Of a stretch of 64,000 nucleotides of DNA, positions 36,104 through 43,461 are shown piece by piece. The stretch spans positions 1 to 64,000 of the forward strand of contig JAAVVA010000005.1 of the NCBI GenBank assembly GCA_018449715.1, given 5' to 3'. Numbering within the stretch: the first letter of the stretch is position 1; each line of letters starts with the position of its first letter. The DNA comes from Acidobacteriaceae bacterium dw_441. GTDB taxonomy: Bacteria > Acidobacteriota > Terriglobia > Terriglobales > Acidobacteriaceae. The notes under the pieces were generated by a model that was not told the DNA's origin, searched no databases, and worked only from the letters and a program-made list of their open reading frames with translations. The translations under genes and the position numbers were made by a program.

Positions 36104-36319
36104 ATGACGGAGTTTGAAGGGCAGGTTCTTGGCGACCTGCGGGTGTTGAAGAGCCAGATGGATCAGTTGATGGGGATCGGTCAGCCTGGAAGGTTGACGC
36201 AGTTGGAAGAGCGCGTGGAGCGTCACGAGCGCAGCGTGCAGCGCATCAAGGGATTCACGACGGCGACCGGGGTGCTGGTGACACTGGCGCACATGGCGAT
36301 TGATTATCTGCGGAAGTAA
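36104..36319 (+). CDS. XhlA-like holin-associated protein
   Basis: A 71-residue protein with an N-terminal coiled coil (LRVLKSQMDQLMGI, LTQLEERVERHERSVQRIKG) and one C-terminal membrane segment (FTTATGVLVTLAHMAIDYL). This is the layout of haemolysin XhlA and phage holin-like proteins. GGAAGGAGGGG precedes ATG 36104. It probably acts with the next small protein, but no endolysin is nearby. Confidence 0.65.
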   Translation: MTEFEGQVLGDLRVLKSQMDQLMGIGQPGRLTQLEERVERHERSVQRIKGFTTATGVLVTLAHMAIDYLRK

Positions 36320-36331
36320 AGGAGAGGGACG

Positions 36332-36589
36332 ATGGATTTTATGAAGATCTTTCTGCGCGCGCTGGCGTTTCTGCCCGCCGCGCTGCATGGCACGGAGGCG
36401 CTCTTCGGCGAAGGCGACGGCGAGAAGAAGAAGACTGCCGCACTTGAGATTGTGGGCGCAGCGATCAACATTACCGACGCGGTGGCGGCAAAGAAGATTG
36501 CCGATGCGGACCGCTTCACCGCTGGGTTGGGGGCGATCATCGATGGCGTGGTGGAGTGCCTGAACGCCAGTGTGTGGGCGAAGCAGTAG
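36332..36589 (+). CDS. small hydrophobic protein, possible holin
   Basis: An 85-residue protein: hydrophobic N-terminal helix (FMKIFLRALAFLPAAL), then a charged EGDGEKKK stretch and two more apolar helices (ALEIVGAAINITDAVAAKKI, FTAGLGAIIDGVVECL). It lies 12 nt after the XhlA-like gene, so probably in the same lysis-type pair. Its pattern is similar to the protein at 19621. Confidence 0.5.
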   Translation: MDFMKIFLRALAFLPAALHGTEALFGEGDGEKKKTAALEIVGAAINITDAVAAKKIADADRFTAGLGAIIDGVVECLNASVWAKQ

Positions 36590-36635
36590 GCGATATTGAT
36601 ACCTTATCGTCGTGTGGTCGAAAGGGGCGTTCTGC

Positions 36636-37436
36636 GTGGGGGAGCGGATTCTGGATTTTTACGAGTCGCTGGCCGATCTCTATCACCTGATCTTCGATGA
36701 TTGGGACAAGGTGATCGAGCGGCAGGCCAGCCTCCTGAATCCGCTGCTCACCGCGGGCGCGCCGGGCAGTTCGCTGAAGATTCTGGACTGCGCCTGCGGC
36801 ATTGGAACGCAGGCGCTGGGACTTGCGGGGCTTGGCCATCAGGTTGTCGGCTCCGATCTGAGCCCGGCTGCGATTCGCAGAGCGCGCCGCGAGGCCGAGA
36901 GGCTTGGTCGAACCGTGGCGTTCCATGTATCGGACATGACGTCGCTGTTTGAGATCGAAGATCGCGACTTCGATGTGGTGGCGGCATTTGATAATGCCCT
37001 TCCTCATCTTTCGGGCGAGCAGCTTGGGCAGGCGGTGGCTGCCATGAAAGATAGGTTGCGGCCAGGAGGGCTTTTTGTTGCGAGCATTCGTGACTATGAC
37101 AGGCTCCTTTGGGAAAGACCGGCGATGCAGCCGCCCGCCTTTTATGGCGAAGAAGGAGAACGAAGAATCGTTCACCAGGTCTGGGACTGGACAGGGAATG
37201 AGAGGTACACCCTGCATCTCTACATCACTGTCCAATCCGGACGGGAGTGGGTGACGCACCATTTTGTCTCGGAGTACCGCTGCCTTTTGCGGCAGGAGTT
37301 GACGGACGTACTGCAGGCGAATGGGCTTAAAGAGGTCCAGTGGCTCATGCCAGCCGAAAGCGGGTTCTATCAGCCGCTCGTTCTGGCAAGGTGCGAGTCG
37401 CTTCCGAACCGAAACCGGCCTGTTTACCCCGTATAA
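36636..37436 (+). CDS. class I SAM-dependent methyltransferase
   Basis: A 266-residue methyltransferase with motif [20 protein letters not shown], the acidic motif II end [12 protein letters not shown], and motif [36 protein letters not shown] at the N terminus is typical of small-molecule methyltransferases (Methyltransf_11/25 style). The substrate is unknown. GTG 36636 is preferred because GAAAGGGG is 8 nt upstream, though GTG 36612 is possible. It ends 7 nt before purE, so it may be co-transcribed with the pur genes or be the last gene of the phage-side transcript. Confidence 0.82.
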   Translation: MGERILDFYESLADLYHLIFDDWDKVIERQASLLNPLLTAGAPGSSLKILDCACGIGTQALGLAGLGHQVVGSDLSPAAIRRARREAERLGRTVAFHVSDMTSLFEIEDRDFDVVAAFDNALPHLSGEQLGQAVAAMKDRLRPGGLFVASIRDYDRLLWERPAMQPPAFYGEEGERRIVHQVWDWTGNERYTLHLYITVQSGREWVTHHFVSEYRCLLRQELTDVLQANGLKEVQWLMPAESGFYQPLVLARCESLPNRNRPVYPV

Positions 37437-37443
37437 TCGGGGC

Positions 37444-37938
37444 ATGGACGCCTCACCGCTGGTTGGAATCATCATGGGAAGCCGCAATGATTATGCGGTG
37501 ATGCGTGGCGCCGTCGAGATGCTCGCCGAGTTCGGCGTTCCGCATGAGGTTCGCGTGGTCTCGGCGCACCGCACCCCCGATCTTCTCTTCGAATACGCCC
37601 AGACCGCCGCTGAACGCGGGCTCCGCGTCATCATCGCGGGAGCGGGCGGAGCGGCGCATCTGCCCGGCATGGTCGCGGCCAAGACCGTCGTTCCCGTGCT
37701 CGGCGTGCCGATTCCGGCGACCGCGCTGCAGGGTATGGACTCGCTGCTGAGCATCGTGCAGATGCCGAAGGGTGTTCCCGTAGGGACGCTGGCGATTGGC
37801 GCTCCGGGAGCGGCGAATGCGGGCCTGCTGGCAGCGCAGATTCTCGCGACCACCGATGCCGCGCTGCGTGAGAAGCTGACGGCGTGGCGCGCTTCACGAC
37901 GCGACGAGGTGCTCGCCCAGACCGTCGGCGACGAATAA
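37444..37938 (+). CDS. purE: N5-carboxyaminoimidazole ribonucleotide mutase PurE
   Basis: A 164-residue class I PurE, which converts N5-CAIR to CAIR in purine synthesis. The phosphate-binding loop [22 protein letters not shown] and [15 protein letters not shown] are diagnostic, and the [15 protein letters not shown] block is near the C terminus. The usual GSxSD is GSRND here. ATG 37444 begins the domain. purK, its substrate supplier, follows 18 nt later. Confidence 0.96.
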   Translation: MDASPLVGIIMGSRNDYAVMRGAVEMLAEFGVPHEVRVVSAHRTPDLLFEYAQTAAERGLRVIIAGAGGAAHLPGMVAAKTVVPVLGVPIPATALQGMDSLLSIVQMPKGVPVGTLAIGAPGAANAGLLAAQILATTDAALREKLTAWRASRRDEVLAQTVGDE

Positions 37939-37956
37939 GAAAACAAAGGCAAAAGC

Positions 37957-39135
37957 TTGAGCAGAGATTTGAACGCACAACCGATTCTTCCGGGCGCAAC
38001 CATCGGCATCTTCGGCGGCGGGCAGCTTGGCCGCATGACCGCCATGGCCGCACGCGCCATGGGCTACCGCATCCAGGTGCTGGACCCCGACCCGGCTTGC
38101 CCGGCGCGTTTCGTCGTGGACGGCTGCATCGAGGCCAACTGGGACGACTCGCGTGAGGCGGCGAACCTCGCGCGTGGGTGCGATGTGGTGACGCTGGAGA
38201 TCGAGCAGATCTCGACCGCAAGCCTGGACGCCGCGGCGAGCTTTGTTCCCGTAAGGCCGGGGCGGTCGGTGCTGGAGGTAATTCAGGACAGGATCGAGCA
38301 GAAGGCGTGGCTGCGCCGCAATGGCTTTCCGCTGGGCGACTATCGCGCTGTTCACACCTTCGAGCAGCTTCGCGAGGCGATTGCCGCGCTGGGAGGCAGG
38401 TGCTTCTGCAAGAGCGCGACCGGTGGCTATGACGGACGCGGACAGGGCAAGGTTGGTTTCCGCGCTGGTGTTGATCCCGAGGAGGAGCTTCGCGGGGCCT
38501 GGGAGGCCCTGGGGCAGGGGGCCGGTGTCGTCGAGAAGGCGGTCGAGCTGGAGCGCGAGATCTCGGTGCTGGTGGCCCGCAGCCCGTCGGGCGAGGTGAA
38601 GGTCTATCCGGCGGCGTGGAACCACCATGAGAACCAGATTCTGGCGTGGAGCGTGATGCCCGCTCCTCTGAGCGATGCGATGGCCGCCGAGGCACGGAAG
38701 CTCGCGGAGGAGATTGCCGATACCTTTCAGCTTGAGGGCATTCTTGCCGTCGAGATGTTCGTGACGACCTCGGGCGAGCTGCTGGTCAATGAGCTTGCGC
38801 CGCGTCCGCACAACAGCTATCACGCGAGCGAGCGCGCCAGTGTGACCAGCCAGTTCGAGCAGCTTGTCCGCGCCGTCTGCGATCTGCCGCTGGGTGACGT
38901 GGAGATCGTGCAGCCGTGCGCGATTGCCAACCTGCTGGGCGATGTGTGGATTGAGGCCGACGGCTCGCCGCGTGAGCCGCACTTCGACCGCGCGCTGGCG
39001 GTTCCGGGAGTCCGGCTGCACCTGTACGAGAAGCATCTTCCGCGCAAGGGCCGCAAGATGGGCCATCTGAGCGCAGTCGGAGCGACCGCCGACGAGGCCG
39101 TGGCAAGCGTGCTGAAGGCGCAGGAGCTGCTGTAG
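37957..39135 (+). CDS. purK: N5-carboxyaminoimidazole ribonucleotide synthetase PurK
   Basis: A 392-residue ATP-grasp enzyme that carboxylates AIR with bicarbonate, feeding PurE. IGIFGGGQLGRM marks the N-terminal domain, then CFCKSATGGYDGRGQG as the ATP-grasp loop, VVEKAVELEREISVLVAR, and NELAPRPHNSYHASERAS. TTG 37957 is the likely start because AAAGG precedes it and the N terminus is complete. It forms an operon with purE. Confidence 0.95.
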   Translation: MSRDLNAQPILPGATIGIFGGGQLGRMTAMAARAMGYRIQVLDPDPACPARFVVDGCIEANWDDSREAANLARGCDVVTLEIEQISTASLDAAASFVPVRPGRSVLEVIQDRIEQKAWLRRNGFPLGDYRAVHTFEQLREAIAALGGRCFCKSATGGYDGRGQGKVGFRAGVDPEEELRGAWEALGQGAGVVEKAVELEREISVLVARSPSGEVKVYPAAWNHHENQILAWSVMPAPLSDAMAAEARKLAEEIADTFQLEGILAVEMFVTTSGELLVNELAPRPHNSYHASERASVTSQFEQLVRAVCDLPLGDVEIVQPCAIANLLGDVWIEADGSPREPHFDRALAVPGVRLHLYEKHLPRKGRKMGHLSAVGATADEAVASVLKAQELL

Positions 39136-39199
39136 CGGGTTTCGAGGACTTTCGTCCCTTCACGTAAAACCTTACGAACTTGTAAACCACAACGCAGGC

Positions 39200-39240
39200 G
39201 GGTGCCCCATATCTGGCGGGTTCATTGCCAGATGTGGGGT
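39200..39240. repeat. variant REP-like palindrome
   Basis: GGGTGCCCCATATCTGGC, a 9-nt loop, then GCCAGATGTGGGGT. The outer GGGTGCCCCAT head matches the REP-like arms, but the inner stem is ATCTGGC rather than CCTTCGC. It may be a sister family or a diverged copy. Confidence 0.6.
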
Positions 39241-39278
39241 TGCAGGATGTCCACCCCTCCCGTAAATCTTACGAACTT

Positions 39279-39398
39279 GTCATTCCGTTGCGAAGCGGAG
39301 GAATCTGCTTTTTGCCTGTTTGCCGAAGGATGGTGGCGGGATAGGCAAACAGCAGATCCTTCGACTGCGCTCCCGTTGGTCGCTTCGCTCAGGATGAC
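39279..39398. repeat. long inverted repeat, GTCATTCC...GGATGAC family
   Basis: It starts GTCATTCCGTTGCGAAGCGG and ends CGCTTCGCTCAGGATGAC. Inside, GGAATCTGC.. and CTGTTTGCC pair with GGCAAACAG and GCAGATCC to give a long cruciform. Members also occur near 7036 and 20471. The whole gap 39136-39630 holds only this, the palindrome at 39200, and a repeated CTTACGAACTTGT (39171 and 39268 areas). The aldehyde dehydrogenase leader is at its right end. Confidence 0.7.
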
Positions 39399-39630
39399 AG
39401 TGATGGGGAGGCGAAGAGGGGATTCTTCCGCCCCTTTGCGGTGATGGCCGAGGGATAGGGCTTCGGTCCTGGTGTACAGGCGATTCACCTCCGTTTCATG
39501 CCCGATTCATCGCTTGTTCGTATATCGGAATTGGTGTCCGATTATCGTCGATAAAACATGCCCCCAATGCATCACGTGATCGCTGGAACGAGTCTTAACC
39601 ATCAGGAAGTATCCGAAAGAGGAACTCGAG

Positions 39631-41022
39631 ATGGCTTACGCAACAATCAATCCGTTTACGAATGAAGAGATCGAGGATTTTCCGTACGCTACGGACGCTG
39701 AGATCGATGCTGCCTTGGATAAAGCTCACGAAGCGTTTCTTTCGTGGCGTGAAACCTCCTTACCGGAGCGCGCTAAGATCATGCAGCAGGCCGCTGACAT
39801 CCTGCGCCGGGAGAGCGACGTCTATTCGAAGCTTCTCGTCCTCGAGATGGGAAAACTGTTTTCGGAGGCAAAGGCGGAGACGGAGCTATCCGCTGCGATC
39901 TTCGAATATTACGCAAAGAACGTCGAGAGTCTTCTGAAGGATGAGGTCCTTCCGGTTGCGAATCCCGCAGAGGGACGGGCCAAGGTAATTCATGAGCCGC
40001 TGGGCGTGCTGCTCGCGGTCGAGCCGTGGAACTTCCCCTTCTACCAGGTTGCCCGCATTATTGCCCCGCAGCTTTCGGCCGGAAACACCGTTCTTCTGAA
40101 GCATGCCTCGAATGTTCCTCAGTGCGCGGCAGCGATGGACAAGCTGATGCTGGACGCAGGGCTTCCGGATGGCGCCTTCCGCAACCTCTACCCGACGCAT
40201 GCGCAGGTCTCGCGCATCATTGCGGATCCTCGCGTGTGCGGCGTCGCTCTGACGGGCTCTGAAGGCGCTGGCTCGAAGGTCGCCTCCGAGGCTGGCCTCG
40301 TGCTGAAGAAGTGCACGATGGAGCTGGGCGGTGCCGATGCCTTTATCGTTCTTGAAGACGCGGACCTGGATAAGACCGTGGAATGGGCCGTCTTTGGGCG
40401 TCACTGGAACGCCGGTCAGGTGTGTGTCTCTTCGAAGCGCATGATTATCGCCGATTCGATCTACGATGAGTTCCTGACCTGTTATAAGGCTGGAATCGCG
40501 AAGCTGAAGATGGGAGACCCGATGGACCCCGCAACGACGTTGGCGCCCCTGTCGTCGCAGGGCGCGGCGGACAGCTTGAAGAAGCAGGTGGAAGAGGCGG
40601 TAAAGGCCGGTGCGAAGGCGGAGGAGATTCCGCTGGAGAAGCCGGAGACTGGGGCGTTCTTCCGTCCGGTCATCCTGACGGGGGTCGATCATAAGAATCC
40701 GGCTTCGCGGGAGGAGTTCTTTGGGCCGGTCTCGATGCTGTTCCGGGCCAAGGACGAAGCGGATGCGGTCCGTATCGCGAACGATTCGCCGTATGGCCTG
40801 GGAGGCTCTGTCTTCACCCGTGACGAAGAGCGCGGAGAGAAGATTGCGCGTCAGATCTATACCGGAATGGTGTACGTCAACCATCCAACGATGGTGAAGG
40901 CGGATCTTCCCTTCGGCGGCGTTCAACGTTCTGGCTTCGGGCGTGAGCTGATCGGTCTCGGCATCAAGGAGTTTGTGAACCACAAGCTGATTGATGTCGT
41001 CGATATCAACGCGCCCTTCTAG
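39631..41022 (+). CDS. NAD(P)-dependent succinate-semialdehyde-type aldehyde dehydrogenase
   Basis: A 463-residue aldehyde dehydrogenase. It shows the PWNFPFYQVARIIAPQLSAG block, LTGSEGAGSKVASEAG (cofactor region), catalytic Glu in MELGGADAF, catalytic Cys in NAGQVCVSSKR, and EEFFGPVSMLF. The short form and ATINPFTNEEI start fit succinate-semialdehyde dehydrogenases of the GabD/Sad type, but related substrates cannot be excluded. AGAGGAACTCGAG precedes the ATG. A terminator follows. Confidence 0.88.
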   Translation: MAYATINPFTNEEIEDFPYATDAEIDAALDKAHEAFLSWRETSLPERAKIMQQAADILRRESDVYSKLLVLEMGKLFSEAKAETELSAAIFEYYAKNVESLLKDEVLPVANPAEGRAKVIHEPLGVLLAVEPWNFPFYQVARIIAPQLSAGNTVLLKHASNVPQCAAAMDKLMLDAGLPDGAFRNLYPTHAQVSRIIADPRVCGVALTGSEGAGSKVASEAGLVLKKCTMELGGADAFIVLEDADLDKTVEWAVFGRHWNAGQVCVSSKRMIIADSIYDEFLTCYKAGIAKLKMGDPMDPATTLAPLSSQGAADSLKKQVEEAVKAGAKAEEIPLEKPETGAFFRPVILTGVDHKNPASREEFFGPVSMLFRAKDEADAVRIANDSPYGLGGSVFTRDEERGEKIARQIYTGMVYVNHPTMVKADLPFGGVQRSGFGRELIGLGIKEFVNHKLIDVVDINAPF

Positions 41023-41048
41023 GGCGGCTGATCAAACTGGAGCCGTCT

Positions 41049-41093
41049 CAACTGGCAGCGGGTCAACTGGACCGCTGCCAGTTGTTGCATTTT
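41049..41093 (+). terminator. rho-independent terminator after the aldehyde dehydrogenase
   Basis: A perfect 13-bp stem (CAACTGGCAGCGG at 41049-41061 with 41072-41084), a 10-nt loop, and then TTGCATTTTAA. The T-tract is short. Confidence 0.7.
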
Positions 41094-41160
41094 AAGACGG
41101 GGAATCAGCCCTCTGTTCTTCTGAAGAAGCATGCACGGCGCGGCGTAAAATCGCTTCGTG

Positions 41161-41439
41161 ATGAAGATCGAGATACCACAGCAGGCGCGCGCCGAGGCTA
41201 TTGCCTCCCTCCAACGCTACTTTGAAGAGAACATGTCGGAGCCGATTGGCAATCTTCCGGCAGGGGTGTTGCTGGATTTTTTTGTCGAAGAGATCGGGCC
41301 GATGATCTACAACCGCGCCGTCGCCGACGCGCAGGCTCGCATGGCCACGCGGGTGGCGGACTTGAACGGTGAGCTGTGGGCCGATGAGTTTCAGTACTGG
41401 CCCGGTGTCGAGGCGAAGCGAAAGAATCGTCGGAAGTGA
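41161..41439 (+). CDS. DUF2164 family protein
   Basis: A 92-residue protein that matches DUF2164: IEIPQQARAEAIASLQRYFE, GNLPAGVLLDFFVEEIGPMI, then YNRAVADAQARMATRVADLN. No function is known. ATG 41161 is preferred to the adjacent GTG 41158. It faces ef-P-like efpL across a REP-like arm. Confidence 0.85.
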   Translation: MKIEIPQQARAEAIASLQRYFEENMSEPIGNLPAGVLLDFFVEEIGPMIYNRAVADAQARMATRVADLNGELWADEFQYWPGVEAKRKNRRK

Positions 41440-41459
41440 TGCGGGTTCCGAACGGAGTT

Positions 41460-41501
41460 CATCCCACCCTTCGCGGTGAAGCTGCGAAGGATGGGGCACC
41501 C
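41460..41501. repeat. REP-like right arm, single
   Basis: CATCCCACCCTTCGC, loop GGTGAAGCT, GCGAAGGATGGGGCACCC, followed by AGATCCTGC as in complete copies. It sits between convergent genes. Confidence 0.88.
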
Positions 41502-41580
41502 GAAGATCCTGCGAAATGACACGGTCTGAGTTACAAATTGCTGGACGTGGCTACAAATTGCCAGACGCGGCTACAAATTA

Positions 41581-42156
41581 CTAGGCGCGCCCGGCGAACT
41601 CGCGGCTCTCGGTCGAAACCTTCACCTTCTCACCTTCCTTGATGAAGAGAGGCACGCGGATCTCGAGGCCGGTTTCAAGCGTTGCCACCTTGGTCACGCT
41701 GCCCGACTGCGAGGCTCCGCTGAGGCCAGGCTCCGTCTCGGTGACGGTGAGATCGACGAAGATCGGAAGGTCGAGGCCGATGGGGTTGCCGTTGTACTTG
41801 TTCAGCTGGATGAGCAGGCCGTCGATGAGGAAGTCGAGCGCGTTGCCGACCATGTTCTCGGTCAGGGTGAGGGTCTCGAAGCTCTGCTGGTCGAGGAAGT
41901 GGTAGCCGTCGGCGTCGCCGTAGAGGAAGGTCGCCTCGACCTGCTCGAGGTCGGGCTCCTTGAACTTCTCGCCCGCTTTGAAGCTCTTCTCGAAGACGGC
42001 GTTGGTGAGAAGGTTGCGCATCTTCAGGCGCACGAGGGTCTGGCCGCCGCGGGCTGTCGGCGAGCTCACGTCGGCGTCCATGCAGTAGTACGGGGTGTCT
42101 TCGTGCTCGAAGACCATCTTGCGCTTTACGTCGATCGCTTCAATCAGTGCGGCCAT
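41581..42156 (-). CDS. elongation factor P-like protein, YeiP/EfpL type
   Basis: A 191-residue three-domain EF-P-family protein that would rescue ribosomes stalled on proline-rich sequences. The domain I tip loop reads SSPTARGGQTLVRLK; this matches E. coli YeiP (EfpL) with its SPTARG loop rather than canonical EF-P, which has KPGKG with a modified Lys34. The end (STESREFAGRA) is also YeiP-like. ATG 42156 is chosen because GAGGAG lies just upstream; a 4-codon longer frame has no support. It lies 83 nt downstream of ruvX on the same strand. Confidence 0.88.
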   Translation of the reverse strand: MAALIEAIDVKRKMVFEHEDTPYYCMDADVSSPTARGGQTLVRLKMRNLLTNAVFEKSFKAGEKFKEPDLEQVEATFLYGDADGYHFLDQQSFETLTLTENMVGNALDFLIDGLLIQLNKYNGNPIGLDLPIFVDLTVTETEPGLSGASQSGSVTKVATLETGLEIRVPLFIKEGEKVKVSTESREFAGRA

Positions 42157-42239
42157 GCAACTCCTCAACGGAGCCCTGCGTCTGGGCGGGCTCTGCTTTA
42201 AGTATAGGGAGTCGTGCGGGATCGGACAAAATGCCGCGG

Positions 42240-42716
42240 CTAGGAGTTTTCCGGCTGCTTGTTGTCCTGCTCGGCGAGCTGCTGACGCTGAAGACTCTCT
42301 TCGCGGGCCTGCATCCAGTCGCGCAGAATGACGACGGCGGCGATCTGGTCGAGGATTGCTTTGCGGTCGCGGCGGTCGTGTCCGGCCTCGTCGAGAAGCT
42401 CGTGCGCGGCGACGGAGCTGAGGCGCTCATCCCACAGGTGGATGGGAAGGCCGGAGCGCTGATGCAGCTCGTCGGCGAACTCGTGGACCTTCGCTGCCCA
42501 GGGGCTGAGGTCGCCGGACATGTGCAGCGGGTTGCCGACGACGATCTCGGTGACCTCGTGCTTGCGGATGAGCCGCAGAAGGCTGCGGAAGTCTTCGCCG
42601 CGGCTCTTGCGCCAGAGGGTGAGGAGAGGCTGCGCGGTGTAGCCGAGCGGGTCGGTGAGGGCCACGCCCACGCGTACTTTGCCGACGTCCAGCGCCATGA
42701 TTCTTCCGGGAGGCAT
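42240..42716 (-). CDS. ruvX: RuvX/YqgF, putative pre-16S rRNA nuclease
   Basis: A 158-residue RNase H-fold nuclease: MALDVGKVRVGVALTDPLG (first Asp), EIVVGNPLHMSGD, LWDERLSSVAAH (Glu), and DQIAAVVILRDWM (last Asp). The family processes the 5' end of 16S rRNA and has been called a Holliday junction resolvase. The C-terminal tail is Gln-rich. A REP-like left arm lies upstream of its start. Confidence 0.92.
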   Translation of the reverse strand: MPPGRIMALDVGKVRVGVALTDPLGYTAQPLLTLWRKSRGEDFRSLLRLIRKHEVTEIVVGNPLHMSGDLSPWAAKVHEFADELHQRSGLPIHLWDERLSSVAAHELLDEAGHDRRDRKAILDQIAAVVILRDWMQAREESLQRQQLAEQDNKQPENS

Positions 42717-42750
42717 ATATCTAGTCTATCTTTGCCCGGTACGACTGATC

Positions 42751-42792
42751 GGGTGCCCCATCCTTTGCGGTTTTATAGCAAAGGGTGGGATG
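42751..42792. repeat. REP-like left arm beside the RAYT gene
   Basis: GGGTGCCCCATCCTTTGC, a loop, then GCAAAGGGTGGGATG. It ends 18 bp before the RAYT ATG and forms an inverted pair with the right arm at 43310-43351 on the other side of the gene. Confidence 0.92.
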
Positions 42793-42810
42793 TAAACTCT
42801 TCGTACAGTC

Positions 42811-43329
42811 ATGCCCAGTGACCTCAAGCGTTATCAGCAGACGACTAACTTCCACTTCATAACTTTTAGTTGTTACCGACGCCAGCTACATCTCGCAGTC
42901 GATGCGGTGAAAGACAGCCTTGAGCATTTTCTGGAAGAGACAAGAAGACAGCGTGGTCTGTGCATCGCGGCCTACGTCGTGATGCCGGAGCACATCCACC
43001 TTCTGACGAACGAGCCTTCAGAGGGAAGCCTTGCGGCCTTTCTTCAGGTCTTCAAGCAGAGGGCCTCGCGAGAGTTGAAGCCTGTAACGGAAAAGCAGTT
43101 TTGGGAAAAGCGCTATTACGACTTCAACGTCAGCTCTGGGGAGAAGTATGTTGAAAAGTTACGATATATCCATCGAAATCCTGTAACGCGTGGTCTTGTC
43201 GAAAGGCCGGAGGGTTATCGCTGGAGCAGCTTCAATCATTACGCAACCAGGGAACGTGGCGTTGTCGAAATTGAGTCGGAGTGGACAGCGCGCAGGCGTG
43301 AACAGTTTGCATCCCACCCTTCGCGGTGA
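42811..43329 (+). CDS. REP-associated tyrosine transposase (RAYT, Y1/HUH)
   Basis: A 172-residue Y1 transposase of the IS200-like RAYT group. The HUH metal motif is MPEHIHLL (His61, His63). The catalytic Tyr is probably in KLRYIHRNPVTRGLV, and EGYRWSSFNHYA is the usual C-terminal block. RAYTs cut and move REP hairpins at single-strand level. This gene lies between a left and a right REP-like arm, and its last codons and stop are part of the right arm. Upstream Shine-Dalgarno is weak, so expression may be low. Confidence 0.93.
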   Translation: MPSDLKRYQQTTNFHFITFSCYRRQLHLAVDAVKDSLEHFLEETRRQRGLCIAAYVVMPEHIHLLTNEPSEGSLAAFLQVFKQRASRELKPVTEKQFWEKRYYDFNVSSGEKYVEKLRYIHRNPVTRGLVERPEGYRWSSFNHYATRERGVVEIESEWTARRREQFASHPSR

Positions 43330-43351
43330 GACTGCGAAGGATGGGGCACCC
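43310..43351. repeat. REP-like right arm overlapping the RAYT stop
   Basis: CATCCCACCCTTCGC, loop GGTGAGACT, GCGAAGGATGGGGCACCC. The RAYT TGA (43327-43329) lies in the hairpin loop. It pairs in inverted orientation with the arm at 42751-42792. Confidence 0.92.
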
Positions 43352-43461
43352 GATCATTTGTGCCTGTGTAAGAAGCAAAACAAAACGGCGGCTCCGTGAG
43401 GAACCGCCGTTTGAGGTTGAACGAAAGGCGCGCTACGCGCGCGTCCCGCCGACCGCGAAGG

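Larger units (their letters stand above)
18098..36589 (+). mobile_element. phage-derived gene cluster (prophage remnant or domesticated particle)
   Basis: All genes here point the same way and include a sigma-like regulator, prohead protease, scaffold, major capsid protein, connector, tail proteins, fibre, large terminase, portal, hub-like protein and holin-like proteins. No integrase, excisionase, small terminase, replication gene, tape measure, tail chaperone or endolysin is recognisable. No flanking tRNA or obvious att repeat is seen. The order is also unusual, because terminase and portal come after the head and tail genes. A HipA/DUF3037 pair and REP-like elements sit inside. It may be an old prophage, a gene-transfer-agent-like cluster, or part of a larger element. 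Confidence 0.75.

Noticed and set aside
17650..36640. Prophage attachment sites and tRNA target
   Set aside because: I looked for a tRNA gene and matching direct repeats at both ends of the phage cluster and saw neither. A full repeat search could still find short att cores.
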